Source: Paracoccaceae bacterium
Lineage (GTDB): Bacteria > Pseudomonadota > Alphaproteobacteria > Rhodobacterales > Rhodobacteraceae
Length of the DNA stretch: 64,000 nt
NCBI GenBank assembly: GCA_014872815.1
Contig: WKFK01000015.1
Location: 496,001-560,000 of the forward strand
Direction: 5' to 3'
The notes beneath the pieces were generated by a model. It did no database searches, was not told the DNA's origin, and saw nothing but the letters and a program-made list of their open reading frames with translations. The position numbers and the translations under genes are program-made. Positions 8,652-16,998 of this stretch are shown here, piece by piece. Positions within the stretch are counted from its first letter, which is position 1; the number at the start of each line of letters is the position of its first letter.

Positions 8652-10076
8652 ATGGAAGAAGAAGCCGTCACAGAGACCCAAGGCGCTGATGCTGCGCAGG
8701 AATCCGAGCTCGACCGCATCGCCGGGGCTGAGCGCGAAGTTGCGACTACGCCGCCAAGCGACAGCAATACAGAAACCACCGAAATTGCGCTTAGTATCTG
8801 GGATCAGGTCGTGGACTTCGGTGAAAGCTTGTTGCGGCCCTGGGCATTTTACCAGGTTTTGATTGCGCTGGGCTTGTTGGTGTTGGCCCATGCGTTGGCA
8901 GCCGTGATCAAGCCGCGCTTTTATGCGTGGCTCAAAACGCGAGAAGGCTGGTCCAAGCTGCGGTACCGCTACGCCATGATGGTGCACCGGCGCATGGTGC
9001 TGATCGTGTTCAATGGGCTGATCTGGTTTACGGTCTGGGTCATGCGCGCTGTGACGTGGCCCAGTCGGTCCTACCTTTTGCTGGGCTTGGCAAATCTGGC
9101 GCTGGCTTGGCTGGTGGTGGTTGTGGTGCTGCGCGTGGTGCAAAATACCACCCTGCGCGCCTTCCTGCGCTATGGCGCTTGGATCTGGGTCACACTGGTG
9201 CTCACCGGCCTGCGCGACGATGCGGTGCAATTGATGGACAGCATGGCGCTGGTGTTTGGGGAAACCCGCATCTCGCTGTGGATGATTGCACAGGCGGTTC
9301 TGCTGCTGGGGCTGACCTTTGCCGTGACCCGACTGCTGTCGCGCCAAGCCGACGCGCGGCTCAAACGCAGCGAAGATATCTCGCCGTCCATGCGGGTGCT
9401 GTTTGGCAAGCTGCTCCAGGTTTTTCTCTATACAGCCGCTTTCTTTGTTGGCCTGCGCATCATAGGCTTTGACCTGCAGGGGCTTGCTTTCCTGACCGGC
9501 TTCATTGGCGTTGGCCTTGGCTTTGGTCTGCAAAAGGTGGTGTCCAATCTGGTCTCCGGCCTGATCATTGTGATGGACAAATCCATCAAGCCTGGCGATG
9601 TGATCTCGCTCGGGGAGACCTTTGGTTGGATCAACTCACTGGGCGCGCGCTACATCTCGGTGGTCACACGCGACGGCAAAGAGTTCCTCATCCCCAACGA
9701 AGACCTGATCACCAATCAGGTGGTGAATTGGTCCCATTCAGACAGCTATGTACGGCTCGATATCTTCTTTGGCACGGCTTACGGCGACGATCCGCATTTG
9801 GTGCGCAAGGTGGCGGTGGAGGCGGCGCAGTCTGTCAAGCGCGTGCTCAGCTACCCCAACACGCCCGTCTGTCACATCGTGGGGTTTGGCGACAGCAGCG
9901 TGGATTACATCCTGCGCTTCTGGATCGAAGACCCCACCGGCGGGCTGACCAACATTCGTGGAAACGTCTATCTCGCGCTATGGGACGCCTTTCACGAGCA
10001 CGGCATTTCTTTGCCGTTCCCGCAGCGCGAGGTGCGCATGTTGGACGAAGATGGCGGGTCAAACACCCCCACCTAG
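8652..10076 (+). CDS. MscS-family mechanosensitive ion channel
   Basis: The 474-aa product is an inner-membrane channel of the small-conductance mechanosensitive type, which releases solutes on hypo-osmotic shock. It has an acidic soluble N-terminus, about six membrane segments, then the pore-lining helix and MscS beta domain: GFIGVGLGFGLQKVVSNLVSGLIIVMDKSIKPGDVI, the family hallmark (spread over about 36 residues), followed by an alpha/beta C-terminal domain ending FPQREVRML. The frame is open from 8541. The ATG at 8652 was chosen because it has an AAGGA ribosome binding site and starts a plausible cytosolic tail. It is divergent from leuC. Confidence 0.9.
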   Translation: MEEEAVTETQGADAAQESELDRIAGAEREVATTPPSDSNTETTEIALSIWDQVVDFGESLLRPWAFYQVLIALGLLVLAHALAAVIKPRFYAWLKTREGWSKLRYRYAMMVHRRMVLIVFNGLIWFTVWVMRAVTWPSRSYLLLGLANLALAWLVVVVVLRVVQNTTLRAFLRYGAWIWVTLVLTGLRDDAVQLMDSMALVFGETRISLWMIAQAVLLLGLTFAVTRLLSRQADARLKRSEDISPSMRVLFGKLLQVFLYTAAFFVGLRIIGFDLQGLAFLTGFIGVGLGFGLQKVVSNLVSGLIIVMDKSIKPGDVISLGETFGWINSLGARYISVVTRDGKEFLIPNEDLITNQVVNWSHSDSYVRLDIFFGTAYGDDPHLVRKVAVEAAQSVKRVLSYPNTPVCHIVGFGDSSVDYILRFWIEDPTGGLTNIRGNVYLALWDAFHEHGISLPFPQREVRMLDEDGGSNTPT

Positions 10077-10087
10077 GCGCTTTCTCA

Positions 10088-10144
10088 TTCTCCAAATATC
10101 CCGGGGGAGCGCTTGGCGTGTCCAAGCGTGGGGGCTGGCCCCCT
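10088..10144. repeat. Composite intergenic element (GGATATTT type), minus orientation
   Basis: Reading the minus strand, a GGGGGC..GCCCCC-type hairpin (stem 10130-10134 with 10139-10143) comes first. A second hairpin, GCTTGG/CCAAGC (10111-10127), follows, then CCCCCGGGATATTTGGAGAA. A similarly ordered element lies at 13543-13622 in plus orientation. Function unknown. It follows the mscS stop codon. Confidence 0.5.
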
Positions 10145-10266
10145 GTGCCAAAAACTGCTGAAAACCGCGCCAAACTGGCCGGCAGGCGCGAATCCCCCTT
10201 GCCTTTCGTTGAGAAAACCGCCAACCGGTGCTATCTTGAAATTACGCTCGGCACCGGGGCTGACGG

Positions 10267-10692
10267 GTGCGCTACAAGGAGGACAGACTTCTGTCTCTGA
10301 ACACTGACGTGGCCAATGCTACTGACACTGGTTCGATTGTGACGTCGGACTCTCCGGATACGACAAGCGAGGCACTGCTTGCCCGTATTCTCACCTCTCT
10401 GGATGAAGACAAAGCCGAAGATGTGGTGCAGATCGATCTGCGCGGCAAAACCTCTATTGGCGATTACATGGTGATCTGCTCCGGGCGCTCCTCGCGCCAG
10501 GTGACGGCGATTGCCGAAAAGCTGATTGAGCGGCTGAAGTCCGAGTTTGGGCGCGGCGCCAAGGTCGAAGGCAAGGACACAGGCGACTGGGTTCTGGTCG
10601 ATACCGGCGACGTGATCTTGCATATCTTCCGTCCGGAAGTGCGCGAGTTCTATCAGCTCGAAAAGATGTGGCTGCCTGACGGTACCGCATAA
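10267..10692 (+). CDS. rsfS: Ribosomal silencing factor RsfS
   Basis: RsfS (formerly DUF143) binds L14 of the large ribosomal subunit and blocks joining with the small subunit in starvation. The core DDKAEDVVQIDLRGKTSIGDYMVICSGRSSRQ and the following TGDWVLVDTGDVILHIFRPEVREFYQLEKMW are diagnostic. The annotated frame begins at a GTG (10267) without a ribosome binding site. A perfect AAGGAGG at 10275-10282 lies inside that reading and points instead to a CTG at 10291 (8-base spacing), giving 133 aa, so the true start is uncertain. The gene precedes rlmH, its usual partner. Confidence 0.93.
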   Translation: MRYKEDRLLSLNTDVANATDTGSIVTSDSPDTTSEALLARILTSLDEDKAEDVVQIDLRGKTSIGDYMVICSGRSSRQVTAIAEKLIERLKSEFGRGAKVEGKDTGDWVLVDTGDVILHIFRPEVREFYQLEKMWLPDGTA

Positions 10693-10737
10693 GACTTCTG
10701 GCGGCCTGCACCCTGCTAGCAGGCCGGAGGGCATGAC

Positions 10738-11214
10738 ATGGCACTGAAGGTGCACATCTGCGCCGTGGGAAAGCTGCGGTCTGGTCCTGAGCGCGACCTC
10801 CTTGAGGATTACCTCACCCGATTTGATCGCACCGGACGGGCCTTGGGCCTGGGTCCGGTGACGGTGCATGAGGTGGAAGACCGCAAAGGCGGCGGTATGG
10901 CAGCCGAAGCGGGTTTGCTGGAAGGTGTCATCCCCAAGGGTGCCGTGATCTGCGCGCTGGATGAGCGCGGCAAACTGATGAGCAGTCCGGAGTTTGCCAA
11001 TATGCTCGGCGGCTGGCGCGATGATGGGCGCGGCGATCTGGCCTTTGTGATCGGCGGCGCAGATGGCATTGATCCAAGTTTGCGAGCGCGGGCGGATGCC
11101 AAGCTGAGCTTTGGTAAAATGGTTTGGCCACATATGTTGGCGCGCGTCATGCTGAGTGAACAGCTCTATCGCGCGGCCAGCATTCTGGCTGGTGCGCCTT
11201 ACCACCGCGTCTGA
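10738..11214 (+). CDS. rlmH: 23S rRNA (pseudouridine-1915 N3) methyltransferase
   Basis: RlmH is a SPOUT methyltransferase that methylates pseudouridine 1915 of 23S rRNA in assembled 70S ribosomes, using S-adenosylmethionine. The product is 158 aa, the normal length. The AdoMet-knot signature is seen near the C-terminus: FVIGGADGIDP, then LSFGKMVWPHMLARVMLSEQLYRA and the final PYHRV. It follows rsfS by 45 bases in the same direction, the common rsfS-rlmH pairing. Confidence 0.97.
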   Translation: MALKVHICAVGKLRSGPERDLLEDYLTRFDRTGRALGLGPVTVHEVEDRKGGGMAAEAGLLEGVIPKGAVICALDERGKLMSSPEFANMLGGWRDDGRGDLAFVIGGADGIDPSLRARADAKLSFGKMVWPHMLARVMLSEQLYRAASILAGAPYHRV

Positions 11215-11284
11215 ATTTTTCTTAACCTCTCAAACGTTAACTTGGGTGGGTGCTGCGAAAGCGCACCTCCGCAAAACAGACGTG

Positions 11285-11306
11285 ATACCGACGCAATACC
11301 GACGTG
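11285..11306 (+). repeat. Dispersed tandem 11-mer repeat, copy 1
   Basis: Two imperfect 11-mers, ATACCGACGCA and ATACCGACGTG, stand in tandem between rlmH and the DUF599 gene. The same 22 bases occur exactly, in inverse orientation, at 35612-35633. Confidence 0.7.
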
Positions 11307-11323
11307 GATTTTGACGGGTTAAC

Positions 11324-12022
11324 TCAGCGCGGTTCCTGCAACAGTGCAGCGCGCGATTGGGAGGCAAACTCACGCCGCCCTAGGACAACAACTGTTACCA
11401 ATACGCCAAGCAGCAGCATCACTGGCCCCAAAATCCAGGCCGCCGCCGCCAGCCCAAAGTAGATCGCCCGAATCCCCCGATTAAAGCTACGCGAGGCGGT
11501 GATGTTGATGGTCCCCGCTTTCCTTGCGCGCGACAGCGCAGTGGGGTCTTTAGCGTCATTTGGCACCGCCGCCATCAGCACCGAACAATAGCCGAAGAGC
11601 CTGTGAGACCACACAAATTTCAGGAATGCGTTGCCGATAAACAGCAACACCAGCACCAGTTTGAGTTCCAGAACTGAGGCTGGCTCCGCGGTCTGTGTGA
11701 GGTCTTTGGTGACTCCGGCAATTTGGTCCGTATTCCCGATCAATGCGACCAAGCCGCCGATGGCAATCATCGAGGAGGAGGCAAAAAACGCCGTACTTTG
11801 CCGCAAATTTCCCATGATCTGCGCATCAAAAACCCGCACATTTCGCTCCACATAATGCACCATCCATTCCTGCCGATAAAACGCCATGAGGCGCGACACC
11901 GAAGGGTGGTTTTTAGGAGGGTTTTCAATGAGATGTGTGGTCAGCGCCCAAGCCACCAAAATGGTCAAAACAGCGATGAAATCGAGGGTCGAAAACTGGG
12001 CAAGAAGTATGTTCGGAGTCAT
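11324..12022 (-). CDS. DUF599-family membrane protein
   Basis: The 232-aa product resembles the DUF599 membrane family. It has an N-terminal membrane segment (LDFIAVLTILVAWALTTHL), the characteristic RQEWMVHYVERNVRVFDAQIMGNLRQSTAFFASSS stretch (over about 35 residues), and further membrane helices around residues 77-96, 118-135 and 190-220. The function of the family is not established. It converges with rlmH and is divergent from glcD, with about 85 bases between the two starts. Confidence 0.82.
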   Translation of the reverse strand: MTPNILLAQFSTLDFIAVLTILVAWALTTHLIENPPKNHPSVSRLMAFYRQEWMVHYVERNVRVFDAQIMGNLRQSTAFFASSSMIAIGGLVALIGNTDQIAGVTKDLTQTAEPASVLELKLVLVLLFIGNAFLKFVWSHRLFGYCSVLMAAVPNDAKDPTALSRARKAGTINITASRSFNRGIRAIYFGLAAAAWILGPVMLLLGVLVTVVVLGRREFASQSRAALLQEPR

Positions 12023-12051
12023 AACTGCACCCTAGCGTGAAGTGGTTATGC

Positions 12052-12089
12052 TTGCCAGTCTCGATTATTGGTTATATTAGTTTACCAAT
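12052..12089 (+). promoter_or_regulatory. Putative glc promoter with inverted-repeat operator
   Basis: TTGCCA (12052-12057) and TATTAG (12075-12080) are spaced 17 bases and could be -35 and -10 boxes. ATTGGT (12067-12072) and ACCAAT (12084-12089) form an inverted repeat that frames the -10. TTGGT/ACCAA half-sites recall GntR/FadR-type operators, but the 11-base spacer is longer than usual. Confidence 0.35.
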
Positions 12090-12106
12090 TGCAGCGGAGG
12101 TCAGCC

Positions 12107-13546
12107 ATGGACATGCCAACCCCAAATCCCGAAGTGCTCGCCAAAAAAGCCCGCATCGTCGCGTGCCTTAAAGAGGTGCTGCCAGCCGATGCCGTGATCT
12201 CCGACGAGGTCGAAGTCCGCGCCTACGAGTGCGACGCGCTCACCGCTTACCGCTGCCCTCCCTTAGCTGCAGTCTTGCCCGCCTCCACCGAAGAGGTCGC
12301 GGCGGTGCTCAAAATCTGTCACGCGGAGGGCGTCCCTGTGGTCCCACGAGGTGCAGGCACTTCCTTGGCAGGTGGCGCCATGCCTACAGCGGATTCCATT
12401 ATTCTTGGCGTCGCGCGCATGACGGAAGTACTTGAAACTGATTATGAAAACCGCTTCATCCGCGTGCAGACTGGCCGTACCAATTTGAGTGTGTCCGGTG
12501 CTGTGGAGGAGGACGGTTTCTTCTACGCACCTGATCCGTCCAGTCAGTTGGCTTGTGCGATTGCAGGCAATATTGCGATGAACTCCGGCGGGGCGCATTG
12601 CCTAAAGTACGGCGTAACCACCAACAACCTGATGGGTGTGACCATGGTCACCATGGAAGGGGAAGTGGTCGAGATAGGCGGCGCCTATCTGGACGCTGGC
12701 GGGTTGGATTTGCTGGGCGTGATCTGCGGCAGCGAGGGCCAGCTCGGCGTCGTGACCGAAGCGACCTTGCGGATTTTGCACAAACCTGAAGGTGCGCGGC
12801 CTGTGTTGATGGGCTTTGACAGCAACGAAGTGGCCGGGCAGTGCGTTTCCGACATCATCAAAGCAGGTATTTTGCCTGTGGCGATTGAGTTTATGGACCG
12901 GCCCTGCATCCGAGCAACCGAAGCTTTCGCTGGGGCTGGCTATCCGGATTGCGAGGCGCTGTTGATTGTTGAGGTCGAAGGCTCTGACGAAGAGATTGAT
13001 GCGCAGTTGGAGCGGATATTGGCCATCGCGCGGACGCACAATCCGGTTGAGCTGCGCGAAAGTACCAGCGCGGATGAAAGCGCGCGGATTTGGTTGGGGC
13101 GGAAGTCCGCTTTTGGTGCGATGGGGCAGATTAACGACTACATGTGTCTGGATGGAACCATCCCGGTGAGTCAGTTGCCCTACGTGCTCCGACGGATTGG
13201 AGAGCTGAGCAAAGACTACGGCTTGGATGTCGGCAATGTGTTCCATGCAGGTGATGGAAATATGCATCCGCTGATCCTGTTTGATGCCAACAAGCCGGGT
13301 GATTTGGAGAAATGCGAAGCCTTTGGGGCGGATATTCTGCGGCTCTGTGTCGAGGTTGGCGGTTGTCTGACCGGCGAGCACGGTGTGGGCATTGAGAAGA
13401 GGGATTTGATGGTAGATCAGTACCTGCCGGAGGATTTGGATATCCAAATGGCGGTGAAAGATGTGTTTGACCCCAAGTGGTTACTGAACCCAGCCAAAGT
13501 GTTCCCATTGGCGTCCAGTGAAGCGCGTCGGATGGCGGCAGAGTGA
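12107..13546 (+). CDS. glcD: Glycolate oxidase subunit GlcD (FAD-linked)
   Basis: GlcD is the FAD-binding catalytic subunit of the membrane-associated glycolate dehydrogenase, oxidising glycolate to glyoxylate. The ATG at 12107 has a GCGGAGG ribosome binding site and gives 479 aa. The FAD-binding PCMH domain is seen in VPVVPRGAGTSLAGGAMP and DPSSQLACAIAGNIAMNSGG. The C-terminal cap ends in GNVFHAGDGNMHPLI and GGCLTGEHGVGIEKRDLM. It starts an operon with glcE and glcF. An inverted repeat over the promoter suggests a local repressor, which is not encoded beside it. Confidence 0.95.
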   Translation: MDMPTPNPEVLAKKARIVACLKEVLPADAVISDEVEVRAYECDALTAYRCPPLAAVLPASTEEVAAVLKICHAEGVPVVPRGAGTSLAGGAMPTADSIILGVARMTEVLETDYENRFIRVQTGRTNLSVSGAVEEDGFFYAPDPSSQLACAIAGNIAMNSGGAHCLKYGVTTNNLMGVTMVTMEGEVVEIGGAYLDAGGLDLLGVICGSEGQLGVVTEATLRILHKPEGARPVLMGFDSNEVAGQCVSDIIKAGILPVAIEFMDRPCIRATEAFAGAGYPDCEALLIVEVEGSDEEIDAQLERILAIARTHNPVELRESTSADESARIWLGRKSAFGAMGQINDYMCLDGTIPVSQLPYVLRRIGELSKDYGLDVGNVFHAGDGNMHPLILFDANKPGDLEKCEAFGADILRLCVEVGGCLTGEHGVGIEKRDLMVDQYLPEDLDIQMAVKDVFDPKWLLNPAKVFPLASSEARRMAAE

Positions 13547-13622
13547 CAGGCAGGGAGGGTGTAGCCCCCTCTGGGCAGCAACGCTGCCAATTCTCCTTAG
13601 GATATTTGAAGGCCAAGAGAAA
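13543..13622 (+). repeat. Composite intergenic element (GGATATTT type), plus orientation
   Basis: Between glcD and glcE: a GGGTGTAGCCCCC segment, a GGCAGC/GCTGCC hairpin, then TAGGATATTTGAAGGCCAAG. The order matches the inverse copy at 10088-10144. Its purine-rich end provides the apparent ribosome binding region of glcE. Confidence 0.5.
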
Positions 13623-14762
13623 ATGATGACACCATCAACAGAGGTTGAACTGGCGGAAGCGATTGTGGGAGCCCAATCGGCGTTGCGCATTCAAGGTGGC
13701 GGCACGCGTGACATCGGCGCACCGGTGTCTGGTGAGCCGGTGTCAACAACGGGTCTCAGTGGTGTGTCGCTTTATGAGCCGGGCGCACTGACCTTGGTGG
13801 CAGGTGCGGGCACGCCCTTGGAGGAAATCGAGGCCACATTGGCGGCGGAGGGGCAGCGGTTGGCTTTTGAGCCGATGGATCATCGCGCGCTGCTTGATAC
13901 CACAGGCACATCCACAATCGGTGGCGTGGTGGCAGGCAACATTAGCGGTCCGCGCCGCATCCAGGCGGGAGCTTGCCGCGACAGCCTGTTGGGGGTTCGG
14001 TTTGTCGATGGCGCCGGGCGCGTGCTGAAGAATGGCGGGCGGGTGATGAAGAATGTCACCGGCTACGATCTGGTCAAACTGATGGCCGGGAGCTGGGGCA
14101 CTTTGGGTGTGTTGACCGAGGTGAGCCTAAAAGTGCAGGCGGTGCCGGAGGCAGTGGGCTGTGTGCTGATCAATGGATTGTTAGACGCGGATGCGGTGGC
14201 CGCAATGAGTGCGGCGCTTGGATCGCCCTATGACGTGAGTGGCGCGGCGCATGCACCCGCCGGTGTTGACGGCCATCCGGTGACAATGATCCGGATCGAG
14301 GGGTTGGAGGCATCTGTGGCCTATCGTGCTGCGAAGTTGACTGAGGCACTTGCAGGGTTTGGCGGTGACGTGAGCGTTGAACGTGACGCGGATAAGGTCG
14401 CGGCCGGCTGGGCTTGGGTGCGCGACGTGACGGTTATGCAAGGCGGTGAAGGAGATGTGTGGCGGATATCCGTGAAGCCAAGCGATGGGCCAAAACTGGT
14501 CGAAACGCTACGCGCCCGCCACTCTGATATTTCGGTTTTGTACGATTGGGGGGGCGGTCTTGTCTGGGTGCAGGTGCCAAAGGGATCTGACGTTCGGTCT
14601 ACGCCAATAGATGGCCATGCGACTTTGATCCGAGGGATAAGCGAGAGCCGCGCTAGTTTGCCGGTTTTTCAACCGGAGCCCGCGCCGCTGGCTGCGTTGT
14701 CGCAAGGCTTGAGGGCCAAGTTTGACCCGCGTGGCATTTTGAATCCGGGATTGATGGGGTAA
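13623..14762 (+). CDS. glcE: Glycolate oxidase subunit GlcE (FAD-binding)
   Basis: GlcE is the second flavin subunit of glycolate dehydrogenase. The product (379 aa from the first of two adjacent ATGs at 13623 and 13626) has the short PCMH FAD-binding fold: QGGGTRDIG near residue 25, AGAGTPLEEIEATLAAEGQRLAFEPMD, then TIGGVVAGNISGPRR and KNVTGYDLVKLMAGSWGTLGVLTEV. It closes with the shared LRAKFDPRGILNPG motif. The purine-rich AAGGCCAAGAGAAA upstream acts as ribosome binding region and belongs to a dispersed intergenic element. glcF follows after 4 bases. Confidence 0.95.
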   Translation: MMTPSTEVELAEAIVGAQSALRIQGGGTRDIGAPVSGEPVSTTGLSGVSLYEPGALTLVAGAGTPLEEIEATLAAEGQRLAFEPMDHRALLDTTGTSTIGGVVAGNISGPRRIQAGACRDSLLGVRFVDGAGRVLKNGGRVMKNVTGYDLVKLMAGSWGTLGVLTEVSLKVQAVPEAVGCVLINGLLDADAVAAMSAALGSPYDVSGAAHAPAGVDGHPVTMIRIEGLEASVAYRAAKLTEALAGFGGDVSVERDADKVAAGWAWVRDVTVMQGGEGDVWRISVKPSDGPKLVETLRARHSDISVLYDWGGGLVWVQVPKGSDVRSTPIDGHATLIRGISESRASLPVFQPEPAPLAALSQGLRAKFDPRGILNPGLMG

Positions 14763-14766
14763 TTTC

Positions 14767-16089
14767 ATGCAAACCACATTCACCGAAGACCAGCTCAAAG
14801 ATCCGGGCATTCAGCGGGCCAATGAAATTTTGCGCGCTTGTGTGCATTGCGGGTTTTGTACCGCGACTTGTCCGACCTATCAGGTTTTGGGGGATGAGCT
14901 CGACAGTCCGCGGGGTCGGATTTACCAGATCAAGGACATGCTGGAAAACGAGCGCGTGCCGGATGCCAAGACTGTCAAGCATATTGATCGCTGTCTGAGC
15001 TGTCTGGCCTGTATGACCACTTGTCCAAGTGGGGTGCACTACATGCACTTGGTGGATCACGCGCGCGAGTACATTGAAGAGAACTATAAACGCCCCTTGA
15101 GTGATAGGGTGTTGCGTTGGGTGTTGGCGCAGATTTTGCCATATCCGATGCGGTTTCGTTGGGCCTTGATTGGCGCCAAATTGGGGCGGCCGTTCAGGTT
15201 TTTGATGCCGGATGCGCGCCTGAAGGCGATGCTGGATATGGCGCCAAAGTCCATTCCGCCGGTGAGCCGCAATGATGATCCGCAGAGTTTTGCACCGGTG
15301 GCAGAAAAAAAGATGCGCGTAGCACTGATGACGGGATGTGCACAGAAAGCGCTGAACACCGACATCAATGACGCGACCATCCGACTTTTGACGCGGCTGG
15401 GTTGCGAAGTGGTGGTGGCCGAGGGGGCGGGTTGTTGTGGGGCTCTGACGCATCACATGGGCAAAACCAGCGAGAGCCATGCAACAGCGGCCAAAAACAT
15501 CAAGGCTTGGTGCGCGGAAATGGATGGCGACGGATTAGATGCGGTTGTGATCAACACGTCTGGTTGTGGTACAACCGTGAAGGACTATGGTCACATGTTC
15601 CGCAACGATGACCTCGCCGCCGATGCCGCGCGGGTGAGCGCTATTGCGATGGATGTGTCCGAGGTTCTGATGAAGTTGGATTTGCCTGATGGCGCGAATA
15701 GGGACACCGTAGTGGCCTATCACGCGGCTTGTTCCTTGCAACATGGGCAGCAGATTAAGACTTACCCGAAAGACCTGCTGAAGAAAGCTGGGTTTACGGT
15801 GGTGGAGCCTGCCGACAGTCATCTGTGCTGCGGTTCCGCCGGTACCTATAACTTGATGCAGCCGGAAATTTCCGGCCAACTCAAGGCACGTAAAGTACGT
15901 ACGCTTGAAGCAAAGAATCCGGACATCATCGCAGCGGGCAATATTGGCTGCATGATGCAGATTGGGTCGGGCACGGATGTGCCAATTGTGCACACGGTCG
16001 AGTTGCTCGATTGGGCAACCGGTGGGCCACAGCCGCGCGCATTGTCAGAGCCAGGGAAGCGGACCCCAGAGATCCCTATTCTGCGCTGA
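14767..16089 (+). CDS. glcF: Glycolate oxidase iron-sulfur subunit GlcF
   Basis: GlcF carries two [4Fe-4S] clusters and passes electrons from GlcDE to the quinone pool. The 440-aa protein has ferredoxin motifs CVHCGFCTATCPTY (near residue 22) and CLSCLACMTTCPSG (near residue 78), then two CCG domains (AGCCGALTHH and LCCGSAGTYNLMQPE), with AACSLQHGQQI before the second. It is the last gene of glcDEF and is followed by a hairpin terminator. Confidence 0.97.
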   Translation: MQTTFTEDQLKDPGIQRANEILRACVHCGFCTATCPTYQVLGDELDSPRGRIYQIKDMLENERVPDAKTVKHIDRCLSCLACMTTCPSGVHYMHLVDHAREYIEENYKRPLSDRVLRWVLAQILPYPMRFRWALIGAKLGRPFRFLMPDARLKAMLDMAPKSIPPVSRNDDPQSFAPVAEKKMRVALMTGCAQKALNTDINDATIRLLTRLGCEVVVAEGAGCCGALTHHMGKTSESHATAAKNIKAWCAEMDGDGLDAVVINTSGCGTTVKDYGHMFRNDDLAADAARVSAIAMDVSEVLMKLDLPDGANRDTVVAYHAACSLQHGQQIKTYPKDLLKKAGFTVVEPADSHLCCGSAGTYNLMQPEISGQLKARKVRTLEAKNPDIIAAGNIGCMMQIGSGTDVPIVHTVELLDWATGGPQPRALSEPGKRTPEIPILR

Positions 16090-16111
16090 TCTTCGGCTTT
16101 TCTTTTTGATC

Positions 16112-16140
16112 TAGGGCATGACAAGGTCGTGCCCTATTTC
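16112..16140 (+). terminator. Probable terminator of glcDEF
   Basis: TAGGGCA (16112-16118) pairs with TGCCCTA (16130-16136) and is followed by a short TTTC tract, 23 bases past glcF. Confidence 0.55.
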
Positions 16141-16190
16141 CGCCGCAGGACGGCTGTAGATCAAAAGAAACCTGAGCGTGGAGACCTGAT

Positions 16191-16982
16191 GTGGTTCGGT
16201 TACTGACAATTCTGGGTGCAATGGTCTGGGCCAGCTTTGGCGCAGCTCAGGATACCGCTTTACAGCGTCTGGACACGGGGGAGGCTGGGCGCGATTGGGG
16301 AGCAGTTGGTCGACTTGAGATTGACGGTCGCGGGTTTTGTACCGGTGCCTTGATTGCACCTGATCTGGTTTTGACCGCGGCGCATTGTCTTTATGACAAG
16401 GCCAATGGCGCGGCCTACGATGTAAAGCGGATCGAGTTCCGCGCCGGGTGGCGCAATGGGCGGGCAGAGGCGTATCGGTCTGTGCGGCGCGCGGTGGTGC
16501 ATCCGAAATACGCGTATAGTGGCGCTGCTACGCTTGAGAACGTGCAAAATGATCTGGCGCTTCTGGAGTTGCACCACCCGATACGCAACACGCGGATTGC
16601 GCCGTTTGAAACCACAGGCGGTCTGAGAAAAGGGTCAAAAATTGGTGTGGTTTCTTATGCGGTTGGCCGTGACGCGGCCCCGTCTTTTCAAAAAGTTTGT
16701 CAGGTGATGGGGCGGCAGCGTGGTGTCCATGTGTTGTCCTGCAATATCGATTTTGGCAGCAGTGGCGCCCCGGTTTTTGTCTTTGAGGATGGCACAGTTC
16801 GGGTCGCATCGGTGGTCGCGGCGAAAGCAGAGGTGCGTGGCAGCAAAGTGGCGCTTGGAGCGGTGCTGGATCACACTTTGCCTGAACTGTTTGCCGAACA
16901 TGGAAGAACCGCCTCCCCCTCAGGTGGCTTCGGGTCTCTACAAGATCGAAACAGCACCGGTGCCAAGTTTGTGCGTCCCTAG
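16191..16982 (+). CDS. Secreted trypsin-like serine protease (copy 1)
   Basis: This is a chymotrypsin-fold (S1-type) protease of 263 aa with a signal peptide (residues 1-19, LLTILGAMVWASFGAAQ). The catalytic triad is intact: His65 in LTAAHC, Asp121 in NDLALLEL and Ser191 in FGSSGAPVF, with the oxyanion glycine before it. GxSGxP with Ser instead of Asp before the nucleophile means it is not classical trypsin specificity. Paired cysteines (Cys50/66 and Cys170/184) suggest disulfides and a periplasmic or extracellular site. It starts at a GTG. A paralogue follows directly. Confidence 0.88.
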   Translation: MVRLLTILGAMVWASFGAAQDTALQRLDTGEAGRDWGAVGRLEIDGRGFCTGALIAPDLVLTAAHCLYDKANGAAYDVKRIEFRAGWRNGRAEAYRSVRRAVVHPKYAYSGAATLENVQNDLALLELHHPIRNTRIAPFETTGGLRKGSKIGVVSYAVGRDAAPSFQKVCQVMGRQRGVHVLSCNIDFGSSGAPVFVFEDGTVRVASVVAAKAEVRGSKVALGAVLDHTLPELFAEHGRTASPSGGFGSLQDRNSTGAKFVRP

Positions 16983-16998
16983 TTTTTGGAGAAGTCTT

